Virus record (IMG/VR): IMGVR_UViG_3300015371_000011
Coordinates: 17,480 to 81,479 of that record
Length of the DNA stretch: 64,000 nucleotides
Source: a virus
Strand: one strand, 5' to 3'
Both the position numbers and the translations under genes were made by a program. A model generated the notes under the pieces. It saw only the letters and a program-made list of their open reading frames with translations, ran no database searches and was not told the DNA's origin. Below are positions 55,640-64,000 of this stretch, one piece after another (the stretch's first letter is position 1; the number at the start of each line of letters is the position of its first letter).

Positions 55640-55667
55640 ACCAAAATCCCTTTATATTTCAAGCTAC

Positions 55668-55722
55668 TTGACATTGAAATTCGAGTATGATATGATATAT
55701 AGGCAGAAAGGAGGTGATATAT
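55668..55722 (+). promoter_or_regulatory. Consensus promoter and perfect ribosome site of the moron
   Basis: TTGACA (55668-55673) and TATGAT (55691-55696) are spaced by 17 bases. AAAGGAGGTGAT (55707-55718) is fully complementary to the end of 16S rRNA and lies just before the ATG at 55723. No other gene in the window has both at this quality. Confidence 0.85.
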
Positions 55723-55959
55723 ATGAGTATTCCTAAGACGGTTAAGCGCGGAGATATGGTACGCGTTAATAGCCGCCAAGACATACCGTACAACGCGACG
55801 GTGTTGCCTCCGTGTGAAAGCAAGAACAACGGCCATTGGGCTTGCGTAACTCACACGGAGGACTTCGCCAACAACATGATGAAAGACGGTCATCTTGAAA
55901 CTCGTGGCAAGCATCTGCTTGTTTGGATGTGCCATGAGCACGGCCCAGAGGAGCCGTAA
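55723..55959 (+). CDS. Moron protein, 78 aa, unknown function
   Basis: This small gene is on the strand opposite to its neighbours, with its own promoter, ribosome site and terminator, the definition of a moron. The product (KRGDMVRVNSRQDIPYNATV, NGHWACVTHTEDFANNM, LLVWMCHEHGPEEP) looks like a small beta-barrel, perhaps SH3-like, with Cys and His residues. Morons are usually expressed in the prophage or host-takeover state and alter the host, e.g. by blocking other phages. I do not recognise this one. Confidence 0.85.
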   Translation: MSIPKTVKRGDMVRVNSRQDIPYNATVLPPCESKNNGHWACVTHTEDFANNMMKDGHLETRGKHLLVWMCHEHGPEEP

Positions 55960-55968
55960 GCCCGCGCG

Positions 55969-55998
55969 GGCGGGGTCAGAAATGGCCCCGCCTTTTTT
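55969..55998 (+). terminator. Intrinsic terminator after the moron
   Basis: GGCGGGGTC-AGAAAT-GGCCCCGCC forms a 9-bp stem (one G-T pair) followed by TTTTTT. The T-run overlaps the TAA of the minus-strand repeat-protein gene. Confidence 0.92.
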
Positions 55999-58144
55999 AC
56001 TCCACGTCACTATCACTATCGCCCCGCTTATTCATATTCGTCCTGCTGCTGTGCGCCTCTATATGGCTAGAGCGCGGCTTGGTTGAATGCGATGTGCGCC
56101 TCAGTCCCGCACCGCCTCTGAAAAAGCCCGTCACGCGCTGCCATGCCAGATGCATGGACGTGCCTTTAGTGCTTTCACTCCTGAAGATACTCGGTATCAG
56201 CGTTACCGCAACGGCTAGCGTGCGATAAAGGCTCATTAGCTTACTCAGTGACGGCGTTAATAGCACAGCGCCAGCCAGGAGCACGCTTAGCGCCTTGCCC
56301 AACGTGAGCGCAACCGTGGCCATTGTGGCGGCGGCGAGTAACTTGAATCGCCCTTTGACGATTGCCGCAGCCAGGATAGCCTGAGCCGCCACGGTACGAC
56401 TAAAGGCAAGCATGCGCGAAATGGCAGGTATCAATAATGCCTCTGCCGCCATGCGCTGCGTGAATGTATTGATTGTGGTAATGGATGCCGCAGCACTCAT
56501 GGCGGCGGCCACAAGCTGGCGAAAAATGTACTGCCGTAGCCGAATTGCCGCTGTGAGGCTTGCCACAGCCGCCATAGCCTGCGAGTAAATCTGCGACGTG
56601 CCACTGGTAATCGTACGGCTGATAGCGCCTGCGGCTATGGTAATGGCACTTAGGATCTTGCCGATAAACCTGGATTGGCTTGCCGTAGCGATTGTGCCTG
56701 CGCTGAGCGTGCGTGCGTACGTAGCTATGCGGACAAGGCCTGCAGCTTCGATGGTGCTTGCCGCCAGCGTCAGCATCCTGAATAGCCCTATGCCGAAAGC
56801 CGCCGTCTCTACGATTTGCGCCGCTAGGTTCTTGCCTATGCCGCGTGCAATGGCCGGTGTGGCAATCAGGCTTGCCGCTATCGCCTGCAGGTAGAGTTGC
56901 GCCACGCTGCTGACGCGCGTCATGTTGGCCTTGGCTACGGTGATAGCGGCTAAGGCTTGCGAGTACATCTGAGCGCCAGCCGTAAGCGCCCGCGAGATTG
57001 CCGCTGTGGCAATGGTGGCAGCACTCACAATCTTGCCGATAAACCTCGACATGCCAGTCGTGGCAATCGTCGCCGCATTTAGTGTGCGTGCGTATGTGCC
57101 TATGCGGGTTAAGGCAGCCGTTTCGATAATGGCAGCGGCTAATTGATTGCTCATCCCCTTGATAATTGCTGCCGTCTCAATATACGTCGCGGCCATTGAT
57201 TTGCTCGTGACTCTGACAAACCGCACCTCGGCAATCATAACGGCTGCAATTGCCTGCAAGTAAAGCTGCGTAGCGCTCGTAATGCGCGTCATGGCGACTT
57301 TGGCAATCGTCGCTGCGCTTAGAATCTTGCCGATAAAGAATGAAAAGCGTGGCGTGCCGATAATGTTGGCCGCAAGCGTACGGGCGTAGGTGCCAATTCT
57401 CGATAATCCTGCTGTCTCGATTGCCGTTGCCGCTAGGGTGCACGACAAGCTACGGACAAACGATATAGCTGGCGTTTCTATAATAACTACTGCAAGGTTC
57501 TTACCCGTGAGCCGAGCAACGTTGGCAAACTCTACCGCCTTTGCCGAAAGCGTCATGAAGAAACTATTTTGCCGTGATATTGCCGCAAACATGATCGTAC
57601 TAGCCGCTAAGGATTGTTGAAAGAGTTGCGCAACGCTCGACACACGCGTCATAGCGGCCTTTGCTATCGTCCCGGCCGCTAGCAACCGATTTAGAGCACC
57701 CTGCCGAACCAGTGCGGTTGTGGCGATAGCACTGCCCGCCAGCGTTCTCAAGAATGTGTTTTGCCGCGAAAATGCCGCCTGCATGACGCCTGTGGCCGCC
57801 AGCGGCTGCTGGATAAGTTGCGGCCCGGCTGGTGCTCCGCTCACCGCGCCCCAACGCCCCAAAGCAATCGGCGGCCAATGCCTGCCGCCTATAATAATCG
57901 TTATGACGCTTGATACTTTGCCAATAAAAGATGCTTGTATGGTTGTCGCGGCTAACCGTAGGTATAGCCCCTTTGCTATTGCCGGCGCAGCGATCAGTTT
58001 GGCCCCTACATCGTTGAAGTAGCCAGTTCGTGACATCCTGGCCTTTATCACAGACGTAGCCGCTAGCGGCTGCTGAATAAATTGCGGCCCTGGCGCTGCT
58101 CCGGCTGATGGTACGGCGTTCGGGAATAGTAATAACAGGCTCAA
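55997..58144 (-). CDS. Repeat protein of about 20-residue alanine-rich units, 715 aa
   Basis: The protein is made of some 25-30 copies of a unit like GKILSAATIATAAISRxxxxx. Many units are nearly the same, e.g. TYARTLxAxTIATxxMSRFIGK and QLYLQAIAA. Each unit could form an amphipathic helix or a strand pair, so the protein may be a solenoid or a membrane-associated structure. The C-terminal 70 residues are polar (SHSTKPRSSHIEAHSSR). It is a late gene among fibre-like proteins. I do not know its function. Confidence 0.75.
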   Translation of the reverse strand: MSLLLLFPNAVPSAGAAPGPQFIQQPLAATSVIKARMSRTGYFNDVGAKLIAAPAIAKGLYLRLAATTIQASFIGKVSSVITIIIGGRHWPPIALGRWGAVSGAPAGPQLIQQPLAATGVMQAAFSRQNTFLRTLAGSAIATTALVRQGALNRLLAAGTIAKAAMTRVSSVAQLFQQSLAASTIMFAAISRQNSFFMTLSAKAVEFANVARLTGKNLAVVIIETPAISFVRSLSCTLAATAIETAGLSRIGTYARTLAANIIGTPRFSFFIGKILSAATIAKVAMTRITSATQLYLQAIAAVMIAEVRFVRVTSKSMAATYIETAAIIKGMSNQLAAAIIETAALTRIGTYARTLNAATIATTGMSRFIGKIVSAATIATAAISRALTAGAQMYSQALAAITVAKANMTRVSSVAQLYLQAIAASLIATPAIARGIGKNLAAQIVETAAFGIGLFRMLTLAASTIEAAGLVRIATYARTLSAGTIATASQSRFIGKILSAITIAAGAISRTITSGTSQIYSQAMAAVASLTAAIRLRQYIFRQLVAAAMSAAASITTINTFTQRMAAEALLIPAISRMLAFSRTVAAQAILAAAIVKGRFKLLAAATMATVALTLGKALSVLLAGAVLLTPSLSKLMSLYRTLAVAVTLIPSIFRSESTKGTSMHLAWQRVTGFFRGGAGLRRTSHSTKPRSSHIEAHSSRTNMNKRGDSDSDVE

Positions 58145-58149
58145 TCAAC

Positions 58150-58851
58150 TCATGCCCCAAAGAATCCTGACATGCCCATTGCGTCACGCATGCCGCCGCC
58201 CGGTGGTGGCAATGGCGCGCCGCCAAGGTAATAATACTCGGCCGCCACATAGCCTAAATCCGCCTGTGCGCCTGTGCTGAATGTAAACGTGGTAGCGGCC
58301 ACCGCGCTTGTCGTGTAGCACACGCATAAGCCTGTAGTCGGCGTGGCGTAGGTGGCGCACATGGTGGTCCACCTGGCGGTCGGTGGCGTTATAGCCGCGA
58401 GCGCACCCGGCTCCGGTATCGCCACCACCACAGCGTTGCCCGGCATTATGGACTGCGGAAAGGTAATGACTGGGTTTGGCCCCACGCTATCTACATTGAC
58501 TATCTGCCGTGGTGCCGCACCGACTTCCTGCCCTGTGATTTTCAGCATGATGGCGCATAACCCACCTGCAGCGTCGCCCGTGTAGTCAAAGACTGGATAC
58601 AATGAGGATGGTGAAGCGGGGACGTCCATATCCCACATGCACACCGAGCCGCCAAGCGCCTGCGTATTCTGTGATGCTATCTGCGTGAATGTCGCGCCTG
58701 TGCCAGTAAGGGAACCTGTTACCGTGCCTGACGCGTGCGCTATGGCTACCAGCAATGCATTGGCCGTCGGCGCAAAAGACGTCATAGAATAAACGGACGC
58801 GTTCGTTGTGATCCCAATATTGCTGGTAGCTATGGTTATTGCGACTGCCAC
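58150..58851 (-). CDS. Beta-rich adhesin or decoration protein, 233 aa
   Basis: The sequence (TTNASVYSMTSFAPTANALL, FTQIASQNTQALGGSVCMW, PRQIVNVDSVGPNPVITFP) is a beta-sandwich such as is often found in phage fibre and decoration proteins. The end is Gly/Pro-rich (GGAPLPPPGGGMRDAMGMSG). It is five bases from the repeat protein gene. Confidence 0.65.
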   Translation of the reverse strand: MAVAITIATSNIGITTNASVYSMTSFAPTANALLVAIAHASGTVTGSLTGTGATFTQIASQNTQALGGSVCMWDMDVPASPSSLYPVFDYTGDAAGGLCAIMLKITGQEVGAAPRQIVNVDSVGPNPVITFPQSIMPGNAVVVAIPEPGALAAITPPTARWTTMCATYATPTTGLCVCYTTSAVAATTFTFSTGAQADLGYVAAEYYYLGGAPLPPPGGGMRDAMGMSGFFGA

Positions 58852-59676
58852 TTAAGGTGTCTCGTAGCCGCCCACACGGACGTAAATCTGTGCTGCTGCA
58901 GATATATAAACGCGTAGTGCATTATTAGGATCGCTGACCTCAGGGAATGTAAACGCCATTAGTGCGCCGGGCTTTGAGCCACTAGATGGCGACAATTCGC
59001 CATGAAAAATTGCCGTGCCCGATCCAACAGCAGGTGCCTGCGTCGGGCCTGAATTTGAAAAGTACACAGTGACTAATGCCGCACCTGCACTCCCTGCCTG
59101 AACCGTCCAATCAGTGATGACAATTCTATTGTTGACCCCAGGACTCCAAACTATTGTTCCGCTAGAGGGTCCCACATACGCGCCCCACCGCATCTGGCGC
59201 ATCGTGCCTGGCGCGTATGGCTGATTGAGTTGCTTGCCGACACGATCAAATAGCGCATTTACGCGCTCGGCACAGTCTACGGCGGTAGGAAACGACGACG
59301 TGACGGCGTATCCACCAATTTTTACAGGATAGCCAGTATCCAGTGAGCCGTGAGATACATCGCCCTGATTGACTACCGCTGGCGAGCTGGCATTAGTCGC
59401 CCACACGCTACCGATGATTGACCATTGCCCCGCTTGCGTTGCCGCTACCGAGCCGACCCAACTGCCACCCGAAATTGCCACCGAGCCGATAATGGTCTGC
59501 GTGCCTAGTGTCTGGATAGGAAACGGATTGGCGCTGCTAATCGGCGTGAGCGAACCGACATTGCCGTCAATCAGTTTGAAATACTGAAAGTGGCCCGCTA
59601 CGCCGTGCGATTCGGTAGCAACTAGTGGCGCAATTGCGCCAGGCCCCGTTGCAGGAATTGTGATTCCACTTGCCAT
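58852..59676 (-). CDS. Beta-rich phage surface protein, 274 aa
   Basis: The first part (VATESHGVAGHFQYFKLIDG, IGSVAISGGSWVGSVAATQA) has short repeats of a type seen in many phage tail-associated proteins. The C-terminal part (MRWGAYVGPSSGTIVWSPGV to IYVRVGGYETP) is a beta-sandwich. It may form part of a fibre or a head decoration. Confidence 0.65.
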   Translation of the reverse strand: MASGITIPATGPGAIAPLVATESHGVAGHFQYFKLIDGNVGSLTPISSANPFPIQTLGTQTIIGSVAISGGSWVGSVAATQAGQWSIIGSVWATNASSPAVVNQGDVSHGSLDTGYPVKIGGYAVTSSFPTAVDCAERVNALFDRVGKQLNQPYAPGTMRQMRWGAYVGPSSGTIVWSPGVNNRIVITDWTVQAGSAGAALVTVYFSNSGPTQAPAVGSGTAIFHGELSPSSGSKPGALMAFTFPEVSDPNNALRVYISAAAQIYVRVGGYETP

Positions 59677-59684
59677 TATTTACC

Positions 59685-60560
59685 TCACGTCGCTCCCCAG
59701 TACACTACACGCCGCGCGCCTGTTGTTGTCGGTGCATCTGCTTCTATCACTGCCAATGTCGCCTTGTAGCCTGCATCGAACCAGACAAACGACCTGCCCG
59801 TACCGAAATCACAAGTCAGATCATCCACGGTATCGAAGCTCGTCTTGCCCCACCAGATATGAGCCGCACCGTCCACGGTCGCAAGCTGCGTGAAGTCTGC
59901 GGCCTCAGATAGCATATCGGCCTCGCTCAGCACCTTATCGAAAATCTTGATCGGGCCGAGAATTCCCGCGAACGTTTCATGCTGCAATCCCCCCTCTGCC
60001 CACCACGGAGAATCCCCGATGGTCAAGGCGGTGTTGGTCGGGTAGCTTTCGCCAAAACCGGCAGCGTTGACGTATTGGATTACATGGTCGTTATCCACAC
60101 TTGGCAATTCCGGGTAGAAGCGCAGCGTCTTAGTTGCATCGCCATTGCGCGTGACGCGCATGCCCTGGACGTACCAGGCGTTTGGGACAAACGTATATGG
60201 AGCACCATTGATGTTATCGTCAAAATCGCCGCCAGTCGCTGTTGCAATCTCCCAATTCCAAGCAGCTACCGTATTGGTAGGCGGATACGGGTGCATTCCC
60301 CAGTATGTGTCAGGGTTCCCCCCGTTCCACCAGAACGATACTCCCGCAGTTGACCACCAGAACTGTGCACAATAATAAGTCCCGTTGGCGGCTGCGGTTT
60401 GGGATTGGGCGTAAATCTTTCGCACTACCGTCACGCCCGCATTGCTCGGCCCCCATATCGGCAGGCCATTGTCCTCTGGATTTAAAAACGAGATGGCCGT
60501 CATCGGCGTTGCCTGGGCTGTGCCGTTATTTTTAGGGAACTGTAGTCCGTTTACAGCCAT
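59685..60560 (-). CDS. LamG/concanavalin-like domain protein, 291 aa
   Basis: WYVQGMRVTRNGDATKTLRF, ALTIGDSPWWAEGG and ETFAGILGPIKIFDKVLSEA are typical of a LamG (concanavalin A-like) domain, in which GxIDxVxIYNRALS is the common form. Such domains bind carbohydrates. It likely acts as a tail-associated receptor-binding or decoration protein. Confidence 0.7.
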   Translation of the reverse strand: MAVNGLQFPKNNGTAQATPMTAISFLNPEDNGLPIWGPSNAGVTVVRKIYAQSQTAAANGTYYCAQFWWSTAGVSFWWNGGNPDTYWGMHPYPPTNTVAAWNWEIATATGGDFDDNINGAPYTFVPNAWYVQGMRVTRNGDATKTLRFYPELPSVDNDHVIQYVNAAGFGESYPTNTALTIGDSPWWAEGGLQHETFAGILGPIKIFDKVLSEADMLSEAADFTQLATVDGAAHIWWGKTSFDTVDDLTCDFGTGRSFVWFDAGYKATLAVIEADAPTTTGARRVVYWGAT

Positions 60561-60563
60561 GCT

Positions 60564-61121
60564 TTAGCCCGCCGGGTCAATTTCGACTATCGGGTCGCCG
60601 CTAGAGTTTGTCGTTAAAGTTGCCGACCAAACTACCGTGCTGTCGTTCTCTGCGTAAACGCCCATGACCCCACCGCTCGTCGTCACCCGGTTGCGCAGTG
60701 TTCGAAGTGCATTCACAGGCGCACGTGTACCTACAGGCGAAATGCTGGACATATCCACGCCGAACATCGACGCATTGCGCATGTCCATCAGTGCCGAGCT
60801 GCCGGGCGATATATAAAAATCGAACTGCGGTTGTGGGAGTACAGTGAAGTGCATCCAGACAGGCAACGCGGCCGCCGCAGACGACACAATGAGCAACCGC
60901 CCTGCGCCGTTGGTGTCCGTGTCGTTTAGTTCAGCCGAATAGTAGCCCAGGATTCTATGCGAGCCAGCGGTTGTTTCATTCTTGGCTATGAATGCCGCGC
61001 CATTTTTGGAGAGCATGAAGGTTGATTGTGTCAGCGACAGCCCCGTAACCGCTATGCCGTCACTGCTCACATACGGCCCAACCATTACGGTGGCGGATGT
61101 CGATTGCCTTAGAAAATTCAC
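60564..61121 (-). CDS. Conserved phage late protein, 185 aa
   Basis: FLRQSTSATVMVGPYVSSDG, LTQSTFMLSKNGAAFIAKNE and GYYSAELNDTDTNGAGRLLI, then LPVWMHFTVL, match a family of short phage proteins that is common next to fibre-like genes but has no proven function. It overlaps the upstream gene by 4 bases. Confidence 0.7.
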   Translation of the reverse strand: MNFLRQSTSATVMVGPYVSSDGIAVTGLSLTQSTFMLSKNGAAFIAKNETTAGSHRILGYYSAELNDTDTNGAGRLLIVSSAAAALPVWMHFTVLPQPQFDFYISPGSSALMDMRNASMFGVDMSSISPVGTRAPVNALRTLRNRVTTSGGVMGVYAENDSTVVWSATLTTNSSGDPIVEIDPAG

Positions 61122-61852
61122 CTGAGTCCTCTCCGTAGTTCCATTAGGATCGGCACAGCGTTGCCACCAGTCACGGGTGCCCCTGCAACTGGCCTAAACG
61201 CCATGACCCCGGTATTGGCCCTCGTGCCGGTATTGCCCGCCGTGAATGTCGCCGTAGTCGAAGCGTGACTGGCCAGCGTCTTGTCTTCCACCCGCGCTGG
61301 GACATAGGTTGTCCACGAGGCTCGGCTATTGTACCCGGTTCCAGCCACCGCTTGCGCCACGCCGTTGTCGTCACACGTTGCGCCGTAAATGAGCGCGTTG
61401 TCGGTGACGGGCACGATGGCATTGCTCGCCACTAGGTCTGTCGTGGTTGCCGGTGAGTCTTGCGTTCGCCAAGCTGGCGCAGCCACGTCGGGTTGCGTTG
61501 TATCAGCAGGACCTATCTCCGAGATATGAATGCCTCGATATGTTTTGTCAGTTCCCCCCGTCAGGGTCACTGTAACCGTAGGCTTGGCGGTGGACGTGTT
61601 GTTCGCTTTATAAAAAAGTGCAAAGCCCTGTGAATTGGTTGAGTCCCATAATTTCGGTCCAGCACTCCACGCGCCGTTGGTCGGGTCGGCGCAGGTCGGC
61701 GTACAGTCCACCGCGCCCCACGTTGCGATGGCAGCCAGCACGCTACCCGCCGTGAGGTTGAATGTCGTGTAGGCGACCGCAATCGTGCCCCCTGTAGTAG
61801 GTCCAGGTATAGGCTCGGCGGGAGCTTGCTGTATAAATACCGGATTAGCCAT
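61118..61852 (-). CDS. Beta-sandwich surface protein, 244 aa
   Basis: VAYTTFNLTAGSVLAAIATW, FALFYKANNTSTAKPTVTVT and YRGIHISEIGPADTTQPDVA resemble the beta-sandwich proteins found in phages and secreted bacterial proteins. Like the 233-aa protein at 58.2 kb, it has the pattern T...LL/VL.A.A near its start, so the two may be distant paralogues. Confidence 0.65.
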   Translation of the reverse strand: MANPVFIQQAPAEPIPGPTTGGTIAVAYTTFNLTAGSVLAAIATWGAVDCTPTCADPTNGAWSAGPKLWDSTNSQGFALFYKANNTSTAKPTVTVTLTGGTDKTYRGIHISEIGPADTTQPDVAAPAWRTQDSPATTTDLVASNAIVPVTDNALIYGATCDDNGVAQAVAGTGYNSRASWTTYVPARVEDKTLASHASTTATFTAGNTGTRANTGVMAFRPVAGAPVTGGNAVPILMELRRGLR

Positions 61853-62235
61853 TAGTTGTAATTGACAAACTCCGTAGTCACCCCAATTGTCATGGCGTGG
61901 CTGAGAGTAAAATTGCCTCTGATACGGCGCAGGTTGTTTCCCGGCTGCTTCAGTTCTATCCCGATATTACTGATGTATGGCGGCGGTCCAGCTCGCGGCC
62001 CCGGTGGTCCACCCGTAAACCAATCACCTGCGGCAATTAGTGCTTCCCACGTATTGCCTCCGTCAAAAGAAATATCCACGTTACCGCTGATGACCCTATC
62101 CCCCATTCCATCCGCAACGATTGACGTGATGTCGAAATAGACAGTGATGTAGCCTACAGGGTTTGGCGTGACGTGGGTGACGGGGATCTCCATCGTCCCG
62201 GCCGGGTATAATGCAAGTGGTAAGATGGTTGGCAC
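61852..62235 (-). CDS. Hypothetical beta-rich protein, 127 aa
   Basis: The protein (MEIPVTHVTPNPVGYITVYF, RVISGNVDISFDGGNTWEAL, LRRIRGNFTLSHAMTIGVTT) has an SDGG-type sialidase-like turn. It is a small beta-domain that may bind to a larger fibre. It overlaps the next gene by one base. Confidence 0.6.
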   Translation of the reverse strand: MPTILPLALYPAGTMEIPVTHVTPNPVGYITVYFDITSIVADGMGDRVISGNVDISFDGGNTWEALIAAGDWFTGGPPGPRAGPPPYISNIGIELKQPGNNLRRIRGNFTLSHAMTIGVTTEFVNYN

Positions 62236-62243
62236 TTTTTACC

Positions 62244-62885
62244 TCATATCCGCTGAATGACGCCGTTCCATTGCGTGTTGATGGCCGGCGTCGTCGGCGC
62301 GCCCACCCAATCGGCATAATCCCCTACAGTAAAATTGTCTAATTTCACATCCTCAAGATTGCCCCCGGTGCTGTTCTTTATCCGAATCGAGCCGCCTCCG
62401 GCTGTGAGCGTGCTATCGGTAACCGTCAGCGGCGAAATGATCGAACCGTTGCGATACACACTGATTGTGGTGCTGTTCGCCGTAATGGCGAGCACGTCTG
62501 AAACCGACCATGGGTTATTGATGTCGGTGGATAACGTCACCGTACCGCCCGACGAGCGCACTATCAGCTCACTAGTCTGCGTGCCGTTATTCAGTTCGGC
62601 CAACGCCTGATAGAAAAAGCGTCCATTGGCCGGAATATCGGAGCGCATACCGACCCCGATATCCTCGTAAACCGCGCTTGCGAAGGCGGTGATTGTGACC
62701 TGCGCAAACTGATCGTTGCCGGGAACGAAGGCGTTGTAATATTCCTCCGACGTCGCGTTGACGCCAGAGGCTGCAACCTCGATGTTGTTGACAATCTGAC
62801 AGCCAGTCAGCCCCGCATAAATATCCCAGGCCGCTCCGAGATCGGTGTTGCTGGGACGGTTAAAGTTGTCGCTCGATGTCGTCAT
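62244..62885 (-). CDS. Beta-jellyroll domain protein, 213 aa
   Basis: DNFNRPSNTDLGAAWDIYAG and GVGMRSDIPANGRFFYQALA, then LAITANSTTISVYRNGSIIS, form a LamG/DUF1080-like jellyroll that is frequent in phage adhesins (F.R....LG..W). The ATG at 62885 overlaps the preceding stop. Confidence 0.7.
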   Translation of the reverse strand: MTTSSDNFNRPSNTDLGAAWDIYAGLTGCQIVNNIEVAASGVNATSEEYYNAFVPGNDQFAQVTITAFASAVYEDIGVGMRSDIPANGRFFYQALAELNNGTQTSELIVRSSGGTVTLSTDINNPWSVSDVLAITANSTTISVYRNGSIISPLTVTDSTLTAGGGSIRIKNSTGGNLEDVKLDNFTVGDYADWVGAPTTPAINTQWNGVIQRI

Positions 62886-63454
62886 TAGAAAATGTACGGC
62901 CCCAGCTGAAACGGTTTGTTTCCCCACTGACCTGCAAGACTTTCTAAAATAACTCGCAGCTGATCGTTCGGCGCGGGGTTAATCGTATAGTTGAGCGAAG
63001 CGGCGGCGGCAAGAATTGCCGTCTGATACGGATCAACGGGGATTGACGACCACTGAGTATTTAATTTGGCGCTGCTATCGACTAAAAGCGTCGGCAGATA
63101 GTACCAAAGGCGCTGCATATACTGGAACATGCCGCCGACCATGCGCGCGACGTGAAGCCATGTGTCGGTAGCGTTAACCCACTGTGCGGGTATTAGTGCC
63201 GCTTCTAGCGCGTTACGCGCGTTTTGCAGATTGGCGCCGCCTATCGTTGTCGAGAGATCGAACGGAAAAACGATCACATCGGCGTTGGCGATGATGGCGG
63301 CGTCTTGAGCCGGGGTGAGATCGGCGGCAACCAGAAAAAGCATTTGCCCGCCGTAGTACATCGCCGCCTTAGCAACACCGTCGAAATACGCCGGGCGCCA
63401 GCGGTCTTCATCGCTGCCGGTGCCGAGCGATGGAGTAATATAGAGCCGGTACAT
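62885..63454 (-). CDS. Hypothetical protein, 189 aa
   Basis: This protein (MYRLYITPSLGTGSDEDRWR, FDGVAKAAMYYGGQMLFLVA, ANADVIVFPFDLSTTIGGAN) has an alpha/beta N-terminal part and a helical part after it. I know similar genes near phage fibre modules but no function. It may be the tip or a chaperone of the adhesins that follow. Confidence 0.6.
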   Translation of the reverse strand: MYRLYITPSLGTGSDEDRWRPAYFDGVAKAAMYYGGQMLFLVAADLTPAQDAAIIANADVIVFPFDLSTTIGGANLQNARNALEAALIPAQWVNATDTWLHVARMVGGMFQYMQRLWYYLPTLLVDSSAKLNTQWSSIPVDPYQTAILAAAASLNYTINPAPNDQLRVILESLAGQWGNKPFQLGPYIF

Positions 63455-63459
63455 AAATG

Positions 63460-63825
63460 TTAGCTCCCCGCCTTTGCCGCCTGCGCCAATAATGGGATAA
63501 GCGTATTGAGCACGTCTACCATTTTCGCTAGTGCCGCGGATGCCGCCGCTATCGCCGACTCGGCTGTTGCACTTTTATCAACGTGAAGCTCAACCTCGGT
63601 CGGCTGGCCGTCTTTTTCTTTAACGAATACATCCATGCCCTGTTGGTTCTTCGATGAATCATACGTAACTTCTTTCGTGACAACGCTACCGTCCTTTGTC
63701 GTAGTGGTGACACGATAAACCGCAGTTGTATTTGCGCTAAACCACGACGCGCCGCAGCCAGTGGATGACAACACGATGGCGAGCAACATGGCAGCCAGCC
63801 ATAGCACGGCTTCATTTTGGCTCAA
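63460..63825 (-). CDS. Lipoprotein, possible spanin component, 121 aa
   Basis: A TTG start with AGGAG upstream gives a signal peptide AVLWLAAMLLAIVLSSTGCG with a lipobox. The mature part is beta-rich, then ends in a helix (LAKMVDVLNTLIPLLAQAAK). The gene before it encodes a membrane-anchored coiled coil. That order is seen in spanin pairs, but no lysin is in the window. Confidence 0.6.
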   Translation of the reverse strand: MSQNEAVLWLAAMLLAIVLSSTGCGASWFSANTTAVYRVTTTTKDGSVVTKEVTYDSSKNQQGMDVFVKEKDGQPTEVELHVDKSATAESAIAAASAALAKMVDVLNTLIPLLAQAAKAGS

Positions 63826-64000
63826 TTTTATTCTCCTTTTTTAAGCCCGCCGCTTCGTCTTTCTGCTCTGCACGCCCAACTAAATTACCTTCAAGCAGTG
63901 CCAGCTTGCGTGTCGCCAATATCAGCTCTTCGCGCATTCCATCCGTGTTTCTAACCAATTCCTTAAAATGAAACGCCATAAAAAGCATGACTGCGCCGAT
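63812..64000 (-). CDS. Membrane-anchored coiled-coil protein (partial, from right edge)
   Basis: The frame enters from the right edge: IGAVMLFMAFHFKELVRNTD, then helical MREELILATRKLALLEGNLV and a charged end. A membrane segment followed by a coiled coil fits an inner-membrane spanin or a holin accessory. The TGA overlaps the TTG start of the lipoprotein gene by 14 bases. The N-terminus is outside the window. Confidence 0.6.
   Translation of the reverse strand: MGAVMLFMAFHFKELVRNTDGMREELILATRKLALLEGNLVGRAEQKDEAAGLKKENKIEPK

Noticed and set aside
1-64000. CRISPR arrays, integrase or att sites
   Set aside because: I saw no regularly spaced repeats and no tyrosine or serine recombinase, so lysogeny cannot be judged from this window.

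Overview
The window is a stretch of a tailed double-stranded DNA phage (Caudoviricetes) genome, most likely infecting a Gram-negative bacterium. Nearly all genes lie on the minus strand and are tightly packed, with ATGA/GTGA/TTGA stop-start overlaps almost everywhere. All three stop codons are used, so the code is standard. There are no rRNA genes, tRNA genes or CRISPR arrays that I could see. The tail order (tape measure, DUF2460-type proteins, DUF2163-like protein, NlpC/P60 peptidase, large hub) is that of siphoviruses and gene transfer agents with a lambda-like distal tail. The portal is of the Mu gp29 (DUF935) type. The major capsid and scaffold genes are not in the window and probably lie beyond its edges.

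Layout in the direction of transcription (right to left): 64.0-55.6 kb, late genes for a lipoprotein, a string of small beta-rich adhesin or fibre proteins and a 715-aa repeat protein; 55.6-49.7 kb, head-tail connector, tail completion, tail terminator, tail tube and tail assembly chaperones with a probable frameshift; 49.7-37.6 kb, tape measure to tail tip; 37.5-27 kb, early genes headed by a ribbon-helix-helix regulator, with an exonuclease, many tiny zinc-ribbon or membrane proteins, a truncated adenylate-forming enzyme, a candidate restriction-modification set and a Cro-like repressor; 26.5-9.9 kb, an unusual sugar/glycan block; 9.9-1 kb, small terminase candidate, DNA methyltransferase, large terminase, sigma-region-4-like protein, portal and minor head protein.

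The sugar block encodes an RfbH-type 3-dehydrase, two transketolase halves, three SDR epimerases/dehydratases (one broken by a stop codon), three glycosyltransferases, one small-molecule methyltransferase and two radical-SAM proteins with a B12-binding-like N-terminal region. Together they look like a dedicated pathway to make and attach a modified deoxysugar, either on host surface glycans or on the virion.

The window is rich in selfish elements. An intein with an N-terminal proline and a LAGLIDADG endonuclease sits in the large terminase. A second intein interrupts the Fe-S motif of a radical-SAM protein. Within that intein a complete zinc-finger/NUMOD3-like/Vsr-like homing endonuclease is encoded in a different reading frame, overprinting the intein linker; this is the most striking feature of the window. 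Two free-standing homing endonucleases (HNH and LAGLIDADG) and one moron with its own promoter, ribosome site and terminator lie on the opposite strand within the tail region. Two small genes carry frameshifts that a single extra base in a 4-base homopolymer would repair, which points to sequencing or assembly errors there.
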